NCBI GenBank assembly: GCA_029261535.1
Contig: JAJDBF010000002.1
Span: 62,001 to 126,000 of the forward strand
Direction of reading: 5' to 3'
Source of the DNA: Nitrospinaceae bacterium
GTDB lineage: Bacteria > Nitrospinota > Nitrospinia > Nitrospinales > Nitrospinaceae
Length of the DNA stretch: 64,000 bases
Shown: piece by piece, positions 35,903 through 44,406 of the stretch
Layout: the number at the start of each line of letters is the position of its first letter
Position numbering within the stretch: position 1 is the first letter of the stretch
Translations under genes and position numbers: made by a program
The notes under the pieces: generated by a model
The model's database searches: none
What the model saw: the letters and a program-made list of their open reading frames with translations, nothing else
Told to the model about the DNA's origin: nothing

Positions 35903-37483
35903 ATGCCTCAGGGATACCTCGCCCTCGTCCTGCACGCGCACCTGCCTTATGTACGCCACCCGGAACACGAGGAATTTCTGGAAGAAGACTGGTTTTACCA
36001 GGCCCTCACTGAAACCTATATTCCTCTCATTCACATGTTTGAAGGGTTACTGCGCGACCAGGTACCCTTCCGCCTCACCATGTCGCTCACTCCGACCCTG
36101 TTGTCGATGATGGAGGACCCGCTTCTGCAAAGCCGGTACATCCGGCACCTCGAACGCTCACTGGAACTTGCAGAAAAAGAAGTCAACCGCACCCGGGGAG
36201 ACGAACAATTTCATCCGCTGGCCCTGCATTACCAGAATCGTTTCCAGAACGCGCACAGCACTTTTTGTGACCGCTATCAGCTCAATCTGATCGAGGCCTT
36301 TCGCCAGGTGATGCAATCCGGTCATCTGGAGATTGTTACCTGCGGTGCCACCCACGGGTTTCTACCGCTGATGGAAACGCAACCCAGCGCCGTCCGTGCC
36401 CAGATTGAAATTGCGGCACGTACCCATGAACGATTATTGGGCCGTCGCCCGCGCGGCATCTGGCTACCCGAATGCGGTTACACACCGGGCATTGAACATT
36501 TTCTGAAAGATGCCGGTATCGAATTTTTCTTCCTCGATTCGCACGGCATCCTGAACGCCACGCCGCGACCAAAATACGGTCACTACGCGCCTGTAGTTTG
36601 CTCCAACAACGTGGCTGTGTTCGCACGCGATCCGGAAACTTCGAAACAGGTATGGAGTGCCAACGAGGGTTATCCCGGTGATGTCAACTATCGTGATTTT
36701 TACCGCGACATCGGATTTGATCTGGATTACGACTACGTACGCCCCTACATCACTTCCACCGGTGAACGCAAAATGACCGGCTTCAAATATTTCCGCATCA
36801 CCGGCGATAGCGACCACAAGGAACCCTACAAGCCCGAATGGGCGAGAGAAAGAGCCACTGAGCACGCCGCAAATTTCATGTTCAACCGTGAAAAACAAAT
36901 CGAACATCTACGCGGCACCATCGGCCGCGAGCCGTTGGTGGTATCCATGTACGATGCAGAGCTTTTCGGTCACTGGTGGGATGAAGGTCCGCAATGGCTG
37001 GACTTTGTCATTCGAAAATCCGCCTACGACCAAAATGTTTTCCAGTTGACCACTCCGTTAGAATACCTGGAACGTTTTCCCGAATGCCAACAGGTCACCC
37101 CATCGGCTTCCAGCTGGGGATACAAGGGATTCAACGAATACTGGTTAAACGAAAAAACGCATTGGGTCTACCCGCACCTGTTGGCAACCGCCGACATGAT
37201 GCATCAGCTTGCGCAAAAATTCCCCCATGCAGAGGGCATTACCTTGCGAGCGTTGAATCAGGCCGCACGCGAACTACTGCTGGCACAGTCCAGCGACTGG
37301 GCCTTTATCATCAAGGCCGACACCATGGTCGATTATGCCGTCAAACGGACGAACGTCCATCTTGACCGTTTCCTCACGCTCTATCACGGTCTGATCAACA
37401 ACGACCTGGAAGAAAACGCGCTCGATAAAATGGAATCCGCAGACAACCTGTTCCCGGATATCGATTACCGCGTTTACGCTTAG
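35903..37483 (+). CDS. GH57 family glucan branching-type enzyme
   Basis: 526 aa with the GH57 start HAHLPYVRHP (residues 11-20), the predicted nucleophile E190 in GIWLPECGY and the acid/base D351 in SMYDAELFGHWW, then the C-terminal helical DUF1957 domain. Length and motifs match the alpha-1,4-glucan branching enzymes of GH57 (Thermus/Thermotoga type), so glycogen branching in the cytoplasm is the likely role. Coupled to the DUF4912 gene. Confidence 0.88.
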   Translation: MPQGYLALVLHAHLPYVRHPEHEEFLEEDWFYQALTETYIPLIHMFEGLLRDQVPFRLTMSLTPTLLSMMEDPLLQSRYIRHLERSLELAEKEVNRTRGDEQFHPLALHYQNRFQNAHSTFCDRYQLNLIEAFRQVMQSGHLEIVTCGATHGFLPLMETQPSAVRAQIEIAARTHERLLGRRPRGIWLPECGYTPGIEHFLKDAGIEFFFLDSHGILNATPRPKYGHYAPVVCSNNVAVFARDPETSKQVWSANEGYPGDVNYRDFYRDIGFDLDYDYVRPYITSTGERKMTGFKYFRITGDSDHKEPYKPEWARERATEHAANFMFNREKQIEHLRGTIGREPLVVSMYDAELFGHWWDEGPQWLDFVIRKSAYDQNVFQLTTPLEYLERFPECQQVTPSASSWGYKGFNEYWLNEKTHWVYPHLLATADMMHQLAQKFPHAEGITLRALNQAARELLLAQSSDWAFIIKADTMVDYAVKRTNVHLDRFLTLYHGLINNDLEENALDKMESADNLFPDIDYRVYA

Positions 37484-37619
37484 TTTTTAAAAAATCATCA
37501 AGCATCTTTTTAACCTTTTTAGTTGAAATCCCCTTTAACCGACTTATTCTTTACTTAAGCATCCAATTGATCAAAAGTGAATACCAATAGAACTTCAAAC
37601 TCGGCATAAAAAGTAATCC

Positions 37620-39158
37620 ATGCTCGTTCCACCAGACAAATTTTTCTGTAAAAAGGAAATGTGGTTTCCTTTAGCAGGCATTTTATTATTCTCTCTATTA
37701 GGCTGGTCGTTTGACAATAGAAGCATTCAAAATATAGCCCTTTTAGGCTTTGGTGTATGTGTCGGTTGGCTCGGCACAAGGTGGTTGGCGGGCAGAAATC
37801 CTGCCAACACTACAGATAACCTGGAAATCAAAAAAAACATTTCCCCAGAACCAGAAAAAGAAGAACACATCCGACTGCGCGGACAAAACCTGGTTCTTGA
37901 AATGGTGAACCAGGAACTCCCCCTCAAATCTATCCTCGATACCTTGACAGACTCCATTGAGCAACAAATTCCTGGAATATGTTGCTCAATTTTACTGGCG
38001 AATCCTGCTCGCACACACCTCACCCATGGGTCAGCACCCAATGTCCCGCAGGATTTCATGAAACTGATCGAAGGTTTGAAGATTTCTCCCCGAAATGGTT
38101 CTTGTGGAACCGCCGCCTACCGAAAAGAAACTGTCATCGTCGATAGCATTGAGGAAAGCCCGCTTTGGGGTGGGAGGTTTCAGGAAAAAGCACTTGAATG
38201 TCATTTTCGCGCCTCCTGGTCCACGCCAATATTGAGCGCAGAAGGAGACATTTTTGGAACATTTGCAATTTATTGTTCCACACCTCGCAAACCTGAAAAC
38301 AACGAATTGACCCTCCTGCACCAGGCGGGGCAATGGGCCGCCCTGGCGATTGAGCACAAAAAAAATCAGGACGAATTAGCGGCGCATCATAAGCACCTGG
38401 AACAGCTCGTCAAAGAACGCACTCAGTCACTGGAGATCGCCCGGGAGGAGGCCGAACAGGCCAACCAGGCCAAATCAGAATTCTTATCCGTAATGAGTCA
38501 TGAATTACGAACCCCCCTCAACGCTATCCTCGGGTTCGCACAACTACTTAAAATGGATGAGGACATTGATACCAACAAAAATAAAAATATACAATTAGGA
38601 TATATTCTTCAGGCAGGAGAACATCTGCTGGAATTAATCAATGAAGTGCTCAATCTTTCTGAAATCGAAGCTGGAGCAATAAGAATCAAACCTGAATCCG
38701 TGAGCCTCCAACCGATGCTCACAAAATTGTTTTCCATGCTAAACCCGATAGCGTCTCGCCGAGAAATTTGTCTGGAGATGGAACCCACATCACCATCGAT
38801 AGAAGTCTGGGCTGACCCCTTAAGACTCAATCAAATTTTGACGAACCTGCTATCAAACGCGATTAAATATAATAAAGATGCAGGACGCGTTTCAATAAAA
38901 ATATCAGCTTCACAAGAGGGTCAGGTTATGGTGAAGGTGTCCGACACAGGCATTGGAATTCCTGAAGATCAACAGTCCAATGTTTTTGAACCCTTTGTCC
39001 GTTTGAATGATGAAGTTGAATCAGCTCGAGAAAGCACCGGTATAGGCTTGACTATCACCCGTCAACTCGCAAAATTGATGGGTGGAAATATTTTTCTGAA
39101 AAGTAGAGAGGGAGAAGGTTCGACGTTCACCCTCGTGCTTCCGAAACCTAAACAATAG
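37620..39158 (+). CDS. membrane-associated GAF-domain hybrid-less histidine kinase
   Basis: 512 aa: two hydrophobic segments (about 15-30 and 37-56), a GAF domain (about 100-245, with [15 protein letters not shown] and [10 protein letters not shown]), a coiled linker, HisKA with phospho-acceptor H294 in [12 protein letters not shown], and an HATPase domain with [10 protein letters not shown] (N box), [10 protein letters not shown] (G1) and [12 protein letters not shown] (G2). No receiver domain and no response regulator gene is adjacent, so it is an orphan sensor. A 35-nt near-perfect palindrome lies in the GAF coding region. Confidence 0.88.
   Translation: MLVPPDKFFCKKEMWFPLAGILLFSLLGWSFDNRSIQNIALLGFGVCVGWLGTRWLAGRNPANTTDNLEIKKNISPEPEKEEHIRLRGQNLVLEMVNQELPLKSILDTLTDSIEQQIPGICCSILLANPARTHLTHGSAPNVPQDFMKLIEGLKISPRNGSCGTAAYRKETVIVDSIEESPLWGGRFQEKALECHFRASWSTPILSAEGDIFGTFAIYCSTPRKPENNELTLLHQAGQWAALAIEHKKNQDELAAHHKHLEQLVKERTQSLEIAREEAEQANQAKSEFLSVMSHELRTPLNAILGFAQLLKMDEDIDTNKNKNIQLGYILQAGEHLLELINEVLNLSEIEAGAIRIKPESVSLQPMLTKLFSMLNPIASRREICLEMEPTSPSIEVWADPLRLNQILTNLLSNAIKYNKDAGRVSIKISASQEGQVMVKVSDTGIGIPEDQQSNVFEPFVRLNDEVESARESTGIGLTITRQLAKLMGGNIFLKSREGEGSTFTLVLPKPKQ
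37956..37990. repeat. 35-nt near-perfect palindrome inside kinase gene
   Basis: ATTGAGCAACAAATTCC, a central T, and GGAATATGTTGCTCAAT: 17-nt arms with one mismatch, encoding the start of the GAF domain around [10 protein letters not shown]. Confidence 0.6.
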
Positions 39159-39162
39159 CCTA

Positions 39163-39942
39163 CTACTTTAAAAAGAATCTCCGAACCCCCACCAGCAAAA
39201 GCGCAAAGGCCGTACCGATTAAGGTAAAGTAGAAAAATACCGCTTCCATTTTCTGACTCCATATCAACAGACAAATAACCAGCAACTGAAACCCGAGACC
39301 CAATACGCTGAGTGCCGTGAGAAATCCGCCGGTCAATTTTTCCCCGTGGTGAACTGCGGCAGGATCAAGCCGGTGGGCCAACCTGTCCTGCCACCAGTAA
39401 AACACCAGATAAGACCTGTGCAAAAATTTGAGCATCGTTGGATTGTCCCAGGGATAAGGTTCCGGTGCATGGCGCTGATCGATGGCACTGGTCAGATCGC
39501 CACCGGAGTCGTGGCGTTTGATCACATAATAATAATTGTAGACGGACCCCTGAAAAGTCGCGAGAACCAGTGCCAGCAAGGCGTAGCCGGCAGACTGTCC
39601 GGTGTGGTGGGCGATCGCCAGAAACAGGGCGAGATTGACAAAAAAATCGCAGAAGGAATCAAGAAAACGTCCCACCTGCGAAGGCCGGTTGCGGGCTCGT
39701 GCCAGAGAACCATCGACCGCATCCAGCAAACTTTTGACAGGAAGTAGAAACGCCGCCAAAGCCAGGAACGTGCCGCTCCAGATCAAAGCCGCAGAAATAA
39801 ACCCCACCACGGTAAAACTCAATGTCACCGTAATCGAAGTGATGAAAGTATAGGGAAGAAGAAACTGGACCAACCGAGTGGCCAGTGGCCTGGAGTAATC
39901 GCTTAAGTCAATAAAGCGGCTGGTGCTCGGCAGTTTGTACAT
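39163..39942 (-). CDS. CDP-alcohol phosphatidyltransferase family protein
   Basis: 259 aa polytopic membrane enzyme. The diagnostic motif DxxDGxxAR-x8-GxxxDxxxD is intact from DAVDGSLARA to GRFLDSFCDF, about residues 98-122, so it should transfer an alcohol to a CDP-linked donor. Substrate (glycerol phosphate, inositol, archaeol-like or other) cannot be told. It is convergent with the kinase gene. Confidence 0.85.
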   Translation of the reverse strand: MYKLPSTSRFIDLSDYSRPLATRLVQFLLPYTFITSITVTLSFTVVGFISAALIWSGTFLALAAFLLPVKSLLDAVDGSLARARNRPSQVGRFLDSFCDFFVNLALFLAIAHHTGQSAGYALLALVLATFQGSVYNYYYVIKRHDSGGDLTSAIDQRHAPEPYPWDNPTMLKFLHRSYLVFYWWQDRLAHRLDPAAVHHGEKLTGGFLTALSVLGLGFQLLVICLLIWSQKMEAVFFYFTLIGTAFALLLVGVRRFFLK

Positions 39943-40021
39943 GAGACCTTAAAAAAATATCAGGAGGATGGAAGAGAGAACTTCAAACATTCAGGACAAA
40001 GTTTTTTCTGTCGCGATCAAG

Positions 40022-41740
40022 TTAACACACTCCGCAAATTTTACAGGTCGCAGTATCGCAAACGGGCGTGTGCTTTTCCTTCAGACCACGCTGGTAATCC
40101 CACCACAAAAAATTATCACGATAACCGTGGTCGACTAAATCCCACGGAAGAAAATCGTCCGGGCCGTATTGCCGATACACAACTTCATCCGCAGAAGGCC
40201 TGACATCCTTCAAAGCACGCTGAGCATCAAGGCCGTTGGCAAGATACGTCTCAAAAAATGAAAGGGCGCGGCGGTCTGCCCGGGTCAAATAGGTTTGCAG
40301 ATAGCCTTCGCGCGGCGAGCCAAAACTGAGATGCACATTGGGCAATCGACCCAGCGTTTGGCGTAGTTTTAAAAATTTCTTTTTGAGGATGGAGGCCGAT
40401 TCCATCGGGTGATACTGAAATGGGGTTCCGGGTTTTGGAATCAGCGGACTGACCGCGATGGTCAATTGACCGATGCGACCGTGCGGTTTGCTGGCAGAAA
40501 CATAAACCGCCTGCACCCTCTTGACCAGTTCGATGAACCGGTTGATGTCTTCATCCTCTTCCCACGGCAGGCCGATGATGGAGTAAATTTTTAGATGGAG
40601 CACACCTTTTTCCGTTAAGAAGCGACACTTGTCGACGATGTAGTCATCGCTCGCCGCCTTGTTGATGGCGTTGCGCATGCGCTCGGAGGGAGCATCGACG
40701 GCGACAGTCAATGTTTTTTGTCCGCTTTTTAAAATAAGATCCACCAGTTCATCGGTGAGCGTCTCCATTCTCAGCGAAGAAAACGACAGCGTCCTGCCTT
40801 CTTCCACCAGCCGTTTCACCAGCCGGACCAGATCCGGGTGATCGGTGACCGAAGGGCCGACCAACCCAATGGTTGACGCTTCCTTACCTTGTGCTTTTAG
40901 AACTTTTGCCAGCGAGTTGTAAGTTACCTCAATGTCCGGCTCTCGCGGTGGACGGTAGATGAACCCGGCGGTGCAAAACCGGCAAGCCCAGATGCAACCG
41001 CGCGTCACTTCCATCAACGCCATATTCTTGAACGTCGATTCTTCCCCATGAATCTCAGAATGTGTGCACAAGTCGGGCGCCCCTTCTTCCACCCAGTGCC
41101 GCACGACCCTTTCCGGAATTCCGTCTCGTGCCTGCAAACCCACCTGCCGGTCATTTTCATATACCGGCTGATAAAACTCCGGCACATAGACACCGGCAAT
41201 CGACGACACGGAATCGTACAATTCACGCGGATCGTCCCACTCGGTTTCTGTGACTTTTTTGAAGAATTGTTCGATCATGCCTTCGGCTTCGCCAATGAAA
41301 CAAAGATCGACAATATCCGCCATCGGCTCTGGGTTGATGAACAGAGCCGAACCGCCCGCGACCACCAGCGGATAGTCTTTTCCTCTGGCGGTCCGTGCCA
41401 GAGGCAGATTAAAATAATGCAGTAGCGTGACCGCGTTTAAATAATCCGGCTCAAACGAAATGGAAAACGCGATCATGTCAAAATCGTGGACCGGCAAATT
41501 CAAATCCTGCGAACGCATTTCAGCCGGTGTTAAGGGAGGAGCCTCCGGTGTCCAGCCTTTTGGCAAACTGAATCGGTCGCAAGTGACACCAGCAATGCGG
41601 TTGAGCAAACCATGCACCCTCTGGAATCCCAGATTGGCTATCGCCACATCCGATGTGCTCGGATAAACCAACAGCACGCTGACGGGTCGTACCGTTGCTG
41701 TTTCCTCTGCCTGGGCTGTTATACTCTCTTCGTTCTGCAT
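40022..41740 (-). CDS. large radical SAM protein (TIGR03960-type)
   Basis: 572 aa. An N-terminal domain (about 20-220) is the B12-binding-like segment seen in this group (VAIANLGFQRVHGLLN, AFSISFEPDYLN). The radical SAM cluster ligands are C249, C253 and C256 in RGCIWACRFC. The C-terminus has a second cysteine motif (CDTATCKICGVC). TIGR03960 proteins are often paired with a TIGR03936 partner (a tRNA- or methyl-related second radical SAM protein), but none is adjacent. Function unproven. Confidence 0.85.
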   Translation of the reverse strand: MQNEESITAQAEETATVRPVSVLLVYPSTSDVAIANLGFQRVHGLLNRIAGVTCDRFSLPKGWTPEAPPLTPAEMRSQDLNLPVHDFDMIAFSISFEPDYLNAVTLLHYFNLPLARTARGKDYPLVVAGGSALFINPEPMADIVDLCFIGEAEGMIEQFFKKVTETEWDDPRELYDSVSSIAGVYVPEFYQPVYENDRQVGLQARDGIPERVVRHWVEEGAPDLCTHSEIHGEESTFKNMALMEVTRGCIWACRFCTAGFIYRPPREPDIEVTYNSLAKVLKAQGKEASTIGLVGPSVTDHPDLVRLVKRLVEEGRTLSFSSLRMETLTDELVDLILKSGQKTLTVAVDAPSERMRNAINKAASDDYIVDKCRFLTEKGVLHLKIYSIIGLPWEEDEDINRFIELVKRVQAVYVSASKPHGRIGQLTIAVSPLIPKPGTPFQYHPMESASILKKKFLKLRQTLGRLPNVHLSFGSPREGYLQTYLTRADRRALSFFETYLANGLDAQRALKDVRPSADEVVYRQYGPDDFLPWDLVDHGYRDNFLWWDYQRGLKEKHTPVCDTATCKICGVC

Positions 41741-41807
41741 GTGTTTTGTGTAAGATTAGAAAAAATCATTTTACTGCAAATCCTGATCGGGAACCATAGG
41801 ACGGGCC

Positions 41808-42902
41808 ATGGCGGAAGACGAAAATCCTGAAAAAAGAATGGAAGGCTACCTCGGCAAAGTCGCCACCGGTCCGCGCATGAGCAAGGACCTGACCCGCGAA
41901 GAGGCGGAAGACGGGCTGACGCTGGTGTTGGATGGGGCCGTCTCCCCCATACGCTCCGCCCTGTTTCTCATCACCACGCGCATAAAACTTGAAACCGAGG
42001 AGGAAAACCTCGGCTTCTGGCAGGCACTCGACAAAACAACCATGAAACGCACGGTACCACTGGAATCGTTATGCCAGGTCGCCGATGCCTTCGACGGCTT
42101 CGAGCGTGTGCCCTACTTCGGATTTTATGTGATCCCACTATTAGCCCGAATGGGATTGCCCACCTACGGACATTCGGCCCTGCCGCATCCGCCAAAATTT
42201 GGTTTCACTTTTGAAGATATTTTGCAAAACCATTACGGTATTCAAAATACAAATTATGACAGCCGCGTCACGGCACTCATCAAACACCGCTTTGGCTACT
42301 TGGGAACGGAGGCCTGTCATCCCAAACTTGAAGCCTTGCGCGACCTGCGCCGGGAGATCGTCAAACGCCCGATGCTGGCGACTCTTGAAAAAATGCTGAT
42401 GCCCCTGACAGCAAAACAAAATTTTCTGGCGACCAATTATTTCCATCCCGGTTACGAAGTCTCCATGCTGGCAGTCGCACAAGCCAGTAGCTTCGATCGT
42501 GTCATCATCGGCAACGGTATGGAGGGTGGCACGCTTTACGGAGTCCACAAAAAAGCAAAAGTGTTTTTGAAAAACAAGGAGGGCGAACAAGAGGAAAAAG
42601 TATTTGGTTGCGCTGACCTTTTTGGAGATGAAGCCGGCACGCGCATACTGTCTGCGTATACAGCATTGAAAGAAACGCCCGCCAGCCGTGAGACCATTGC
42701 GGAAGGGGGCGAGCGCGCGCTCAAAGGTGAAACGCACCCGGCACTGGAATTGATCGCCTGTCAGGCGACCACGGTACTCTGGCTGTTGGGCCGGATAAAA
42801 GAACCTTCCCAGGGGCTGAGCGAAGCGCGAGCTTTGTTACAAACGGGAAGGGTTTACGAATCGCTCATGCACTACCTGGAAGATTTAAAAAATAATATTT
42901 AG
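41808..42902 (+). CDS. glycosyl transferase family 3 / TrpD2-like protein
   Basis: 364 aa. The N-terminal helical domain (SKDLTREEAEDGLTLVLDG, SALFLITTRIKLETEEE) and the following alpha/beta domain match anthranilate phosphoribosyltransferase-fold proteins, but the phosphoribosyl-binding GTGGD loop and the KHGNR segment of true TrpD are absent (GHSALPHPPKFGFT in that area). This places it with TrpD2/YbiB-like proteins that do not act in tryptophan synthesis. Role unknown; it is divergent from the radical SAM gene. Confidence 0.7.
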   Translation: MAEDENPEKRMEGYLGKVATGPRMSKDLTREEAEDGLTLVLDGAVSPIRSALFLITTRIKLETEEENLGFWQALDKTTMKRTVPLESLCQVADAFDGFERVPYFGFYVIPLLARMGLPTYGHSALPHPPKFGFTFEDILQNHYGIQNTNYDSRVTALIKHRFGYLGTEACHPKLEALRDLRREIVKRPMLATLEKMLMPLTAKQNFLATNYFHPGYEVSMLAVAQASSFDRVIIGNGMEGGTLYGVHKKAKVFLKNKEGEQEEKVFGCADLFGDEAGTRILSAYTALKETPASRETIAEGGERALKGETHPALELIACQATTVLWLLGRIKEPSQGLSEARALLQTGRVYESLMHYLEDLKNNI

Positions 42903-42910
42903 CAGGACCA

Positions 42911-43003
42911 CTAATAATTCGATATTTCCTGTTCCGGCAACTCGCCCTCCCTTTAAGATCAGGGGGGCTCGCGGCCAGAATCAATTTTCAGAGAAGCCCT
43001 TTA
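42911..43003. repeat. dispersed 95-bp repeat (copy A)
   Basis: Shares CTAATAAT, TCCTGTTCCGGCAACTCGC, a central hairpin of the CCTCCCTTT/AGGGGGG type and GGCCAGA with the block at 60135-60227. It ends at the stop codon of tesA. Confidence 0.5.
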
Positions 43004-43696
43004 GCGCGATACTTCCTGTTTCTTCAACATGGGTTGCAGATGTTGCCAGACGGTTTCCACGACCACTGCATAACCGTCTGCCAGAGGATGGAGGCCGTCG
43101 GGTTGAGTCAGCCCCCTGATGGCGGCAACATTTTCCAGAAAAAACGGGATGAATGCAGTCTGGTGTTTATCTGCCAACCTGGAAAAAATAATTTCGAACC
43201 CACTGGTGTAATCTTCACCGTAATTTGGCGGAACTTTCATTCCGGCCAGCAATACCCTGGCACCATTTTGCTGACAGGTCAGGATGATCGATTCCAGATT
43301 GTTTTCCATTTCTTCAAGCGACAATCCACGCAAGCCATCATTCGCCCCGAGCTCCAGCACCACAATCGACGGTTTGTGTTTGAGTAACCAGTCGATCCTC
43401 CTGCGACCGCCTGCCGTGGTATCGCCACTGACTCCGGCGTTGACCACCTTGTGCGGATAACCCTCTTTTTTAAGAATGACCTGAAGTCGTGCCGGGTAAG
43501 CCTCTTCCTGGCTCACACCGAAACCCGCCGTCAGGCTATCGCCAAAAGCCAGGATCACCTCTGCCCCTTGTGCCGGGATGGCGAAAAAAAACAGACTGGC
43601 AAGTAAAAAAACCGCTGGAGTCGACTTCCAGACTTTGCAACAATGAAAGGATAACTTTTTGTCATTTGAATTGGGTTGTCCCTGTGTGAATCGCAC
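43001..43696 (-). CDS. tesA: GDSL-type arylesterase / lysophospholipase TesA
   Basis: 231 aa exported esterase. A signal-peptide-like stretch ends near AQGAEV. The SGNH blocks are all present: AFGDSLTAGFG (Ser), NAGVSGDTTAGG (Gly), GANDGL (Asn) and QPDGLHP (His and Asp). A GTG start at 43696 is the only convenient start in this frame and leaves a rather long basic leader. Divergent from the YbbA/YbbP pair, the same arrangement as in Escherichia coli. Confidence 0.88.
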   Translation of the reverse strand: MRFTQGQPNSNDKKLSFHCCKVWKSTPAVFLLASLFFFAIPAQGAEVILAFGDSLTAGFGVSQEEAYPARLQVILKKEGYPHKVVNAGVSGDTTAGGRRRIDWLLKHKPSIVVLELGANDGLRGLSLEEMENNLESIILTCQQNGARVLLAGMKVPPNYGEDYTSGFEIIFSRLADKHQTAFIPFFLENVAAIRGLTQPDGLHPLADGYAVVVETVWQHLQPMLKKQEVSR

Positions 43697-43722
43697 GAAT
43701 AAAGCCCGGAGAAAAATGCAGT

Positions 43723-44406
43723 ATGATTGAAATTGAACAGCTCAATAAATCCCTGCACGGCGGTGGACACCGCGTTGACATTCTTAACGGAATCAACCTG
43801 ACCATTCCGCAGGGTGAATTCGTTGCCATCACCGGAGCCTCCGGTAGCGGCAAGACCACGCTACTCAGTCTCATCGCCGGGCTTGATGCACCCACCAGCG
43901 GTCGCATTGCAATTGATGGTCAGGATATCACGAAACTTGATGAAGATGCACTGGCTGAAATGCGCGGACAACGCTTCGGTTTCGTCTTCCAGAATTTTCA
44001 TTTGATCCCGACACTCACCGCTCTGGAAAACGTCATTCTGTCCGCCGAGCTCAATCAAACCGAAGGCGCGCACAAAAAATCAAAAGACCTTCTTGGGGTC
44101 GTCGGATTGGGTGAGCGATACCACCATTACCCGTCTCAACTTTCCGGTGGCGAGCAACAACGGCTGTCGTTGGCGCGAGCGTTTATCAATGAACCGGAAT
44201 ACATACTGGCGGACGAGCCTACCGGCAATCTCGATTCAACCAATTCCGACCGCATCCTCGATTTGATCGGCGAACTGCACCGGGTCAAGCAAGCCACTAT
44301 TCTGCTGGTGACGCATGAACCCTCGGTCGCCCAACGCTCCCAGCGCATCCTTACCATGGCTGATGGGAAAATCATCGACGACCGACCGACACGGGCTGGA
44401 GCATGA
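43723..44406 (+). CDS. ybbA: ABC transporter ATP-binding protein YbbA (LolD-like)
   Basis: 227 aa. Walker A GASGSGKTT at residues 38-46, signature LSGGEQQ at 140-146, Walker B ILADEP with D-loop NLDS. MacB/LolD family by sequence; overlap with the following large permease by ATGA shows a two-component transporter. Confidence 0.9.
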   Translation: MIEIEQLNKSLHGGGHRVDILNGINLTIPQGEFVAITGASGSGKTTLLSLIAGLDAPTSGRIAIDGQDITKLDEDALAEMRGQRFGFVFQNFHLIPTLTALENVILSAELNQTEGAHKKSKDLLGVVGLGERYHHYPSQLSGGEQQRLSLARAFINEPEYILADEPTGNLDSTNSDRILDLIGELHRVKQATILLVTHEPSVAQRSQRILTMADGKIIDDRPTRAGA

